Assembly: GCA_040877875.1 (NCBI GenBank)
Contig: JBBDNC010000056.1
Coordinates: 1 to 5,570 of the forward strand
Length of the DNA stretch: 5,570 nt
Source: JBBDNC01 sp040877875
Lineage (GTDB): Bacteria > Bacteroidota > Rhodothermia > Balneolales > Balneolaceae
Direction of reading: 5' to 3'
The position numbers were made by a program, and so were the translations under genes. Below, in pieces: positions 1 through 5,173 of the stretch; positions within the stretch are counted from its first letter, which is position 1, and each line of letters opens with the position of its first letter. Below the pieces are notes generated by a model. The model made no database searches and was not told where the DNA came from. It worked only from the letters and a program-made list of their open reading frames with translations.

Positions 1-17
1 ATAAACTGCGGTTCCGA

Positions 18-33
18 TCCGCCAGCCGGCGGA
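18..33. repeat. GC-rich perfect palindrome, REP-like
   Basis: Arms TCCGCC (18-23) and GGCGGA (28-33) enclose the four-base loop AGCC. It is strikingly GC-rich for non-coding DNA that is otherwise AT-rich. Short palindromes of this general form (TCCGCC...GGCGGA) are, from general knowledge, often dispersed between genes in Bacteroidota-type genomes, so a REP-like element is my best reading. Only one copy is in the window, so repetition in the genome is unproven. It lies immediately before the terminator-like hairpin at 36-86 and could also stabilise the 3' end of a plus-strand transcript. Confidence 0.4.
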
Positions 34-35
34 CA

Positions 36-86
36 GGCTTTGATATTGAACAAAACCCCTGGTTTTTCAAAGCCCTTTTATTTTTG
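36..86 (+). terminator. Compound hairpin with T tract, likely intrinsic terminator for a convergent upstream gene
   Basis: The outer stem pairs GGCTTTGA (36-43) with TCAAAGCC (67-74), eight perfect base pairs. Inside it a second stem pairs AAAACC (52-57) with GGTTTT (61-66) around the loop CCT, leaving a one-sided bulge at 44-51. The outer stem is followed by CTTTTATTTTT (75-85) on the plus strand, the expected layout of a rho-independent terminator reading left to right. No plus-strand gene is recognisable in the window before it, so the terminated gene should lie left of position 1. The inner hairpin could also slow minus-strand transcription leaving the gene that stops at 155, but that strand has only four Ts after the stem. 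Confidence 0.55.
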
Positions 87-154
87 ATAATGAGGTCCGT
101 AAAGAATTTTCACACCCCGTACGGATCCTGTCAATATACTAAAAACTCCGGGAC

Positions 155-3016
155 TCAATCACTTTCTTCTTCTGATGAATCCTCCTCCTCTTCTTCGCCA
201 ACAAACATTTCATCTTCGGGATCTCCACCCGAACGCAAATATGCAATGAGGTCGCGCAACTCTTCAGCATTTAAAGAATTGATCAAGCCCGGTGGCATTG
301 TGGAAACATCCGACTGCTCAACCGTCCGGACTTCATCTTTTGGTATGACGGTCGGCGGGGTATCCGGATCGCGGGTATAGATCTCCATTTCATCCCCCCG
401 CTCAACGACCAGCCCGACGACCGTATCTCCATTGGTCAGCGTAACCCGGGAACTGCTGTATTGGTCGGAAATCAAGACATTCGGGTCAATAATTTTTTCC
501 AATAATCCGTGTGTCGAAAACCGGCTCCCTACCGTACCGAGATCCGGTCCAATGTTCCCGCCAAAACCGTCAAAACGGTGGCAGGAAGCACAACCTGTAG
601 CAAAGAATGCATTGCGTCCCTGTTCAAAATCACGATCACTCATTTCGCCGGACACGGTTTGAACCGCTTCATCCAAACTCCACTCACGTCCGGGCCCCTC
701 GGGAGGGGTAATTTCAAAGTCAGGTTCCTGTTTCAGGCTCACACCGGTAATATCCGCCACCGCTTCGTGCTCGGATTCAGTCATCGTATTCAATGCATCA
801 TTGCGCATATCCGTTAGAAATCCGGAAAAACTCGCTCCGCCCATCCGGTCGGCTGCTTCATTGATAAAGGTGAAATATTCCCGGCGCTGTTCAATCGTCC
901 AGCCGTCTCTCAAAGTACGAAGCATGAAAGCATAATTAAGTTCCCGGCTTGGCGGCGGGTTTTCTATCATTTCCTGGATCGTCCCGCCGTACCGTTCATT
1001 GCGGCTGAGGAGGTTTCCCCATTCCGGTGTTGCCGGTGGGGTTTCATTCTGCATCAGATCAAGGGCTTTGGCAAGGACTCTTGAATCCCGCAGGTACACC
1101 AAATTCCGGATGAGTTCCGTATTGACCCGGTCATCATCATTCGGCAGCATTTCCTGAAAAGTATCTGCAATTCGGGTCCGTTCTCCCGGATCCGGATCCC
1201 CCAATCGCATAAAGACCAGTGCCATGGCCCGGAGAAGGCCGAGTTGCTGATCCGGTTCCAAAGTAGCCGGCTCAAGCTCCAGCAAAGCCTCAATTGCATC
1301 TGACCGATAGTCCGATGAGCCGGTTCGTGCCAGCGCAACGATCGCCGTTATTCTGGTTTGCGGCCGGTAGTCCGTTAGAGCTTTTTCAGCCCATTGTTCA
1401 GTGGGTTGAGCTTCAATTGCAACCCGTGCAGCATGACGAATCAGTCGATCTTCGTTGTTTAGATAGGGCCATGCGTAATCCACAGCTTGCGGGCTTTGGC
1501 GGCCGTGAAATTCTTCCAGCCTGTGCCGAAGCTCACGTGCTTCCCGTGCATCAGGATTGTCTGTGACCTCTGCTGGAGCGACGGATTCGTCACCCCGATA
1601 TATGACCCGGTATAGGTAAGAGTCCTGATTTCGTCCACCGGTTGTAAAATACAAGGCCCCGTCGTCTCCGATCACGGCACTCGTCAAAGGCAATGAATTG
1701 CCATATAGAAATTCTTCCGCTTCCGCCCGATAACCGGCACCTTCCGGGGTAAGATGGATGGCATAGATCGTCCCGAAAGTCCAATCCAGGGCATATAAAG
1801 CCCGTTGATAACGTGCGGGAAATTCGGCGCCATAGCCGAAAACAAGACCGGTAGGAGATCCCGGGCCGATATTCAATAATGGCGGCAGGCTGTCTTCAAA
1901 ATATTCAGGCCATTTCCCGCTACCGCTGCGCCAACCGAAATCACTTCCGCTAACGGCATGTAACAGACGGGTGGGCCGGTACCACGGCATTCCCATATCC
2001 CACTCCATATCCGAATCATAGGCAAACAACTCCCCATGATGATTCAGGGCAATATCATAGGTATTGCGGTACCCCATACTGATGAGCTCCCAATTCGTAG
2101 CTTCCGGGTTTAGCCGTGCGATATATCCGCCCGGTGCAAAGATCCCCCGTGCATGTCCCCGTGCATCCCAGCGGCGAGGCAGCAGCAAATCTTCATCCCA
2201 GTTCGCCAAACGGCTGGATGTAAGTTCCACAAGGGGAGAATGATTACCCGCAACATAATATAACCCTTCACCGTCTTCGGTGTGGATCACGTTATGAACT
2301 CCGTGTTCTCCTCCGCCGTCAGACCCACCCATATATTCCATCACATTAAGCTGGTCATTTCCGTTGGAATCCCGCAGCCGGAACAATCCCCGTCCGTTTA
2401 CATTGGCATACAGATGGTCGAATGCCCAGACCAGGCCTTGTGCACCGGAAATCGGCATAATCAACTCCTCTACATCCACTTCTGGATTGTCGGGGTCGCC
2501 TCCCACTTCAATTCGATACATCCCCTCACTTCCCTGGTCCGACGCAATCAGGCGTCCACGGTGATCCTTGTTCAGCATAACCCAGGACCCCTGACTCTGA
2601 CGGGGGATTTCATATAACAACTGAACTTCAAAATCCGGCAGAACATGAATACTGTCCTGATCGGCTTCCTGGCTGGATTCCTCTTCCGTCGTATCCTGAA
2701 AGGCCTCAAGGACAAACAATTGTGCACCTTCCGAGACCTCTGAACTCAGAGTTATACTTTCATCGGATTGAGCAGGCGGAGAAGTATCCTCGCTCAGACC
2801 TTCCGTATCAGGTTGATTACGTATGATCTCCCAGGAAGGTGTCACCCGGGCATTCGTCAATGCCACGGACGTGTATGTATTCAATGGGTTCGATTGCCCC
2901 AAATGATTCGCCGTCCCCCATTTGGAAGTGGATGAGTGACAGGCCAGTAACAGACAGGAAACCGCACCGGTCAATAGTGCAATCTTGAAAGTATTAAAAT
3001 CAGAATTGTATCCCAT
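155..3016 (-). CDS. Outer-membrane-type lipoprotein: beta-propeller dehydrogenase, HEAT-like region and cytochrome c domain
   Basis: Probable exported redox enzyme of the Planctomycete/Verrucomicrobia/Bacteroidota 'membrane-bound dehydrogenase' type, thought to oxidise sugar-like substrates and pass electrons to heme c; the substrate is unknown. Residues 1-26 form a lipoprotein signal (hydrophobic 12-25, lipobox LLAC, acylated Cys26, no Asp at +2, so probably outer membrane). An acidic Ser/Glu-rich linker (about 60-125) leads into a glucose/sorbosone-dehydrogenase-like propeller (about 126-475), whose hallmark stretch around 314-370 includes MGYRNTYDIAL, DMEWDMGMPW and FGWRSGSGKWP. Residues about 490-770 are helical and HEAT/armadillo-like. 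The cytochrome c domain (about 795-930) has the heme motif CASCH (809-813) and a probable axial Met907 in STMPPGL, with the insertion typical of the 'Pirellula/Verrucomicrobium-type' heme-binding domain. The last 20 residues are almost all acidic or Ser. The ATG at 3016 is chosen because it directly precedes the signal peptide; the triplet before it region gives ATG-TAA. The gene lies downstream of the isomerase-like gene on the same strand, but the assembly gap hides their true distance. Family assignment is firm; the precise reaction is not. Confidence 0.9.
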   Translation of the reverse strand: MGYNSDFNTFKIALLTGAVSCLLLACHSSTSKWGTANHLGQSNPLNTYTSVALTNARVTPSWEIIRNQPDTEGLSEDTSPPAQSDESITLSSEVSEGAQLFVLEAFQDTTEEESSQEADQDSIHVLPDFEVQLLYEIPRQSQGSWVMLNKDHRGRLIASDQGSEGMYRIEVGGDPDNPEVDVEELIMPISGAQGLVWAFDHLYANVNGRGLFRLRDSNGNDQLNVMEYMGGSDGGGEHGVHNVIHTEDGEGLYYVAGNHSPLVELTSSRLANWDEDLLLPRRWDARGHARGIFAPGGYIARLNPEATNWELISMGYRNTYDIALNHHGELFAYDSDMEWDMGMPWYRPTRLLHAVSGSDFGWRSGSGKWPEYFEDSLPPLLNIGPGSPTGLVFGYGAEFPARYQRALYALDWTFGTIYAIHLTPEGAGYRAEAEEFLYGNSLPLTSAVIGDDGALYFTTGGRNQDSYLYRVIYRGDESVAPAEVTDNPDAREARELRHRLEEFHGRQSPQAVDYAWPYLNNEDRLIRHAARVAIEAQPTEQWAEKALTDYRPQTRITAIVALARTGSSDYRSDAIEALLELEPATLEPDQQLGLLRAMALVFMRLGDPDPGERTRIADTFQEMLPNDDDRVNTELIRNLVYLRDSRVLAKALDLMQNETPPATPEWGNLLSRNERYGGTIQEMIENPPPSRELNYAFMLRTLRDGWTIEQRREYFTFINEAADRMGGASFSGFLTDMRNDALNTMTESEHEAVADITGVSLKQEPDFEITPPEGPGREWSLDEAVQTVSGEMSDRDFEQGRNAFFATGCASCHRFDGFGGNIGPDLGTVGSRFSTHGLLEKIIDPNVLISDQYSSSRVTLTNGDTVVGLVVERGDEMEIYTRDPDTPPTVIPKDEVRTVEQSDVSTMPPGLINSLNAEELRDLIAYLRSGGDPEDEMFVGEEEEEDSSEEESD

Positions 3017-3352
3017 TACATTCTACCGTTCGTTTATTAATTGTTCAATATTNNNNNNNNNNNNNNNNNNNNNNNNNNNNNNNNNNNNNNNNNNNNNNNN
3101 NNNNNNNNNNNNNNNNNNNNNNNNNNNNNNNNNNNNNNNNNNNNNNNNNNNNGGGTAATATAACCTTGAAATTCCCGGCACCCCGAATTTTATTTTGAGT
3201 TTTTACCGAAGTTAGGAACCCTGATTTTTCTGACCTTTACGTCCTGTAGTGGTAAGACACTTCAGAAAGGCAAAAGTATGAGTGTAATCAGGAGATATCT
3301 ATCCAATTCATTGATATCCGCCGGTAAGCGGAAAACAAATCCGGCAGACTCT
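3017..3352. other. Intergenic region interrupted by an assembly gap
   Basis: The 36 known bases next to the dehydrogenase start (3017-3052) and the 200 bases beyond the gap (3153-3352) contain no credible gene on either strand. No clear promoter is visible for the dehydrogenase gene, so its promoter may be hidden in the gap or lie upstream of the isomerase gene. Weak hairpins occur at 3169-3190 (AAATTC/GAATTT, loop of 10) and 3317-3332 (TCCGC/GCGGA, loop of 6). The latter sits just past the isomerase stop codon but has no T tract on the minus strand, so I do not call it a terminator. Confidence 0.6.
3053..3152. other. Scaffold gap of 100 N
   Basis: There are exactly 100 consecutive N. This round number is the usual placeholder for a gap of unknown length, so the real distance between the two flanking minus-strand genes cannot be read from the window and a small gene, a promoter or a repeat that broke the assembly could be missing. 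Confidence 0.97.
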
Positions 3353-4234
3353 TTAAACATCACAGACTTCTACGCCGTGCTTCAACGCCTCAAGAGGATC
3401 GTCCCACGTCGGGATAAATTCCTGCCCCACATACCCCTCATACCCTGTTTCAAGAATGGCTTCCATGATAGCCGGCCAGTAGAGCTCCTGGGTTTCATCC
3501 AGTTCGTTCCTGCCCGGCACTCCGCCGGTATGATAATGGGCAAAATATTCGTGATAGTCGCGAAGGGTCTGGATCACATCCCCTTCCATAATCTGCATGT
3601 GATATATATCATACAGAAGTTTAAAACGGTCGGACCCGAGTCGGTCACACAGGTCCACACCTCTTTCCGTATAGTCCAGCAAATATCCCCGGTGATCGCG
3701 TTTACTGTTCAACAGTTCCATACACAGCGTGACATTATGTTTTTCTGCAAGGCTCAATATCCGCTTTACACCTGTTACACAGTTCCTCAATCCGGTTTCA
3801 TCATCTATACCGTTGCGGTTACCGGAAAATAGAATGACAATATCATAGCCGGCTTCGGCAACCAAGGGAATCGATTCCGTATAATTTTCGACCAGTTCAT
3901 CATGGTATTGTGGATCACAAAAACCTCTTCCGGTCCCCAGATCCCCGGCTCGCGGCATCGCACAATCCAGACCGTATTCCTTCAGCATTGGCCATTCGTC
4001 CGGCTCAACGATCTCGACAGACTCGATTCCGATCTCCACCGATGCCTGACACAATTTCTCCAGCGGGATATCATTATAGGGCCAACGACAGACCGAGTGC
4101 CTGACCCGGCCATTCAAATCGGACTTTTTTGTTTTCTTCTTCTCCGTTTTGAATGGTGAGGACAACCCGAGGGCAGCCGTTGAACCGGCCAGGGTTCCTA
4201 TTTTCAAAAGGGCACTTCTGCGTGATATATTCAT
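3353..4234 (-). CDS. Tat-exported hydroxypyruvate isomerase-like TIM-barrel protein (sugar isomerase/epimerase)
   Basis: AP-endonuclease-2/xylose-isomerase-like TIM barrel of the hydroxypyruvate isomerase (Hyi) group, metal-dependent enzymes that interconvert aldose/ketose-type compounds; the true substrate is not readable. The N-terminus has a twin-arginine signal, SRRSALLK (residues 4-11), followed by a short hydrophobic stretch to about 26, then a lysine-rich linker (31-37). The barrel spans about 43-290. Key acidic and metal-site residues are in place: Glu173 in CMELLNS, Asp209 and His212 in YDIYHMQ, His235 in HYHTGG, and Glu272 in GQEFIP. The spacing of the Glu173/Glu272 pair agrees with the two catalytic glutamates of E. 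coli Hyi. At 293 residues it equals a normal Hyi of about 260 plus the signal. The start at 4234 is supported by the Tat motif beginning at residue 4; the leader is A-rich with no Shine-Dalgarno. The dehydrogenase/cytochrome gene follows on the same strand beyond the gap. Exported Hyi-like proteins are common in FCB and PVC bacteria and often sit near oxidoreductases of sugar catabolism, which suggests, but does not prove, a shared pathway. Confidence 0.88.
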   Translation of the reverse strand: MNISRRSALLKIGTLAGSTAALGLSSPFKTEKKKTKKSDLNGRVRHSVCRWPYNDIPLEKLCQASVEIGIESVEIVEPDEWPMLKEYGLDCAMPRAGDLGTGRGFCDPQYHDELVENYTESIPLVAEAGYDIVILFSGNRNGIDDETGLRNCVTGVKRILSLAEKHNVTLCMELLNSKRDHRGYLLDYTERGVDLCDRLGSDRFKLLYDIYHMQIMEGDVIQTLRDYHEYFAHYHTGGVPGRNELDETQELYWPAIMEAILETGYEGYVGQEFIPTWDDPLEALKHGVEVCDV

Positions 4235-4271
4235 GATTTTTAGGTGTTTGAATGTCAGAATTATAGATCAT

Positions 4272-4288
4272 GTAGCTGTTTCAGCTAC
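4272..4288. promoter_or_regulatory. Perfect 7-3-7 inverted repeat upstream of the isomerase gene, operator or leader hairpin
   Basis: GTAGCTG (4272-4278) and CAGCTAC (4282-4288) form a perfect inverted repeat around TTT. It lies 38-54 bases upstream of the isomerase start codon, in the only non-coding region before that gene. The size and symmetry fit a dimeric repressor operator. As RNA it would make a short stem with a three-base loop in the leader. No T tract follows on the minus strand (the sequence continues ATGATCTATAATTC), so a terminator is unlikely. The regulator is not identified; the half-site was not matched to a known family. Confidence 0.45.
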
Positions 4289-4305
4289 CTGATGTTCGAG
4301 ATGGC

Positions 4306-4313
4306 CAAAATTA
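4306..4313 (-). promoter_or_regulatory. Candidate Bacteroidota-type -7 promoter element for the isomerase gene
   Basis: The minus strand reads TAATTTTG, an exact match to the TAnnTTTG -7 consensus used by the primary sigma factor of Bacteroidota. A good TTTG element is not present at the usual -33 distance; the nearest is TCTG about 17 bases upstream, so the call is weak. If real, transcription would begin near 4300 and the inverted repeat at 4272-4288 would lie just downstream of the start site, a position suited to a roadblock operator or leader hairpin. Confidence 0.3.
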
Positions 4314-4416
4314 AGTCAAATGCAGTTTTCCAGATTAACTCATGCTCAGGTCAGATAATACAAATAGTATTTTATTAAATATAACGGCTTGTTACTGAAC
4401 TCGGAGAATAATATAT

Positions 4417-4453
4417 AAAAAAGCCACCCCGACAACGAGTCAAGATGGCTTTT
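4417..4453 (-). terminator. Intrinsic terminator of the DUF4168 gene
   Basis: Read on the minus strand, AAAAGCCA (4453-4446) pairs with TGGCTTTT (4426-4419) over eight bases, and two further Ts follow, giving TGGCTTTTTT then ATATAT. The loop is long (19 bases) but can form a small inner GAC/GTC pairing. It starts about 70 bases after the DUF4168 stop codon. The A/T flanks let the hairpin form on either strand, but the plus-strand T run is only four, so the minus orientation is favoured. It also insulates the isomerase gene, whose promoter must then lie between here and 4235. Confidence 0.65.
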
Positions 4454-4523
4454 CAAACTTGTTCAATATAATTTGTCCGTATTAAACCAGGATCAACGAC
4501 AAATGTCGAATCCCTGCCTTATA

Positions 4524-5009
4524 CTATTCATCCATCAAACCTTCCAAACGCTCCATTAATTCAGAATGCTGTTGCAAACTGTAGAAAATCGCCTGGTAAC
4601 GCTCTACATTCAGACCCCTATTTTCAATTTCCGAAACAATTTCTTTTTCAGCTTCCATCTGAATTTCCATTAGCTTCGGTTGAACAGCCTGGATCGTTTC
4701 TTCTTCATCCGAAGAGATGTCCATTTGATCCTGCATTTGAGGATTTTGCATAGCCATCATTACCTGGCGAAAACGGTCAAACGACATTCCCTCTTCTTCA
4801 ACTACCTGCTCGATCTCTCCCTGTGCTTTTTGTTGGATAGGCTGAATATTATCGGATGTTTCAGCAAACCGAATCAGCTCTTCATCGCTGATTTCATCAG
4901 GAGACGGGACATCCGGCTGTTGTTGGGGTTGCTGGCCCTGAGTAAATGCCAATTGAGTTCCAACAAACAGCATCACCATAATGGTGAAGCATCTTTTCAT
5001 ATAATACAT
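4524..5009 (-). CDS. Secreted DUF4168-family protein with two internal repeats
   Basis: Small exported protein of unknown function. A Sec signal peptide covers about residues 1-23 (KR at 5-6, hydrophobic 8-22), with likely cleavage near AFT/QG, followed by a Gln/Pro-rich linker (24-37). The rest is predicted helical and very rich in Glu, Gln and Met. It fits the DUF4168 pattern (acidic helix with RFAE near 47-50, then G-[LM]-S-x-x-x-[FY]). That second motif occurs twice: EEEGMSFDRF (71-80) and IENRGLNVERY (128-138). Ungapped alignment at an offset of 58 residues matches much of 55-96 to 113-154, so the protein appears duplicated. No Cys for lipidation and no later membrane segment is seen, so it is probably periplasmic or released. 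ATG at 5009 has GGT six to eight bases upstream; the in-frame ATG at 5000 (residue 4, giving MKRCF) is an equally plausible start. It is divergent from the FAS1 gene. Function unknown; a link to envelope or aggregation stress would be speculation. Confidence 0.8.
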   Translation of the reverse strand: MYYMKRCFTIMVMLFVGTQLAFTQGQQPQQQPDVPSPDEISDEELIRFAETSDNIQPIQQKAQGEIEQVVEEEGMSFDRFRQVMMAMQNPQMQDQMDISSDEEETIQAVQPKLMEIQMEAEKEIVSEIENRGLNVERYQAIFYSLQQHSELMERLEGLMDE

Positions 5010-5058
5010 ATAGTACCTATTTAAATTTGAATAAATGTAATTCTACAACCGTAAGTAT

Positions 5059-5081
5059 AAATATTTATTGCATAAATATTT
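5059..5081. promoter_or_regulatory. Perfect 10-3-10 AT-rich inverted repeat between divergent genes
   Basis: AAATATTTAT (5059-5068) and ATAAATATTT (5072-5081) form a perfect inverted repeat around TGC. It lies 50 bases upstream of the DUF4168 start and 92 bases upstream of the FAS1 start, in the shared divergent promoter region. A dimeric regulator controlling both genes could bind here. Because the surrounding DNA is nearly all A and T, some palindromes are expected by chance, but a 10-base perfect arm is longer than usual. No T-tract terminator arrangement makes sense here since no gene ends in this region. Confidence 0.4.
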
Positions 5082-5127
5082 TCGAAATATCGGAATTATT
5101 TTTTAGGAATTTTCTTTAATAAAATAC

Positions 5128-5147
5128 AGTAAATAGCTTGATTTACT
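5128..5147. promoter_or_regulatory. Inverted repeat upstream of the FAS1 gene
   Basis: AGTAAAT (5128-5134) and ATTTACT (5141-5147) form perfect seven-base arms around AGCTTG, 26-46 bases before the FAS1 start codon. The position fits the promoter or the 5' leader of that gene, so it may be an operator or a leader hairpin. A chance occurrence in AT-rich DNA cannot be excluded. No convincing TTTG/TAnnTTTG promoter pair was found on the plus strand in this region. Confidence 0.3.
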
Positions 5148-5173
5148 AATCGCAGATAAATCCAAAAGTTAAG

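Noticed and set aside
117..124. Eight-base palindrome CCGTACGG
   Set aside because: An isolated eight-base palindrome is expected by chance in a window of this size and has no supporting context.
84..380. Plus-strand reading frame of 98 codons at the left edge
   Set aside because: It mostly overlaps the antisense of the acidic Ser/Glu tail of the dehydrogenase gene, giving a Ser-rich low-complexity product, and its start lies in the T tract of a terminator-like hairpin.
3169..3190. AAATTC/GAATTT hairpin followed by TATTTT beside the gap, possible plus-strand terminator
   Set aside because: The stem is only six weak pairs with a ten-base loop, and no plus-strand gene is visible before it; one hidden in the gap cannot be assessed.
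3240..3300. tRNA-like D-arm string GTAGTGGTAAGAC
   Set aside because: No T-arm with GGTTCGA-type sequence, no acceptor-stem pairing and no anticodon arm could be placed around it.
3317..3345. Hairpins just after the isomerase stop (TCCGC/GCGGA and GCCGG/CCGGC)
   Set aside because: The alternative stems are short, and no T tract follows on the minus strand, so a terminator is not supported.
3278..3832. Plus-strand reading frame of 184 codons overlapping the isomerase gene
   Set aside because: It is antisense to the strongly supported Tat/Hyi-like gene, has no recognisable domain, and its long overlap is explained by the codon bias of the real gene.
4680..5024. Plus-strand reading frame of 114 codons antisense to the DUF4168 gene
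   Set aside because: The minus frame has a signal peptide, family motifs and a terminator; the plus frame has no domain and merely mirrors Glu/Gln-rich codons as Leu/Phe-rich ones.
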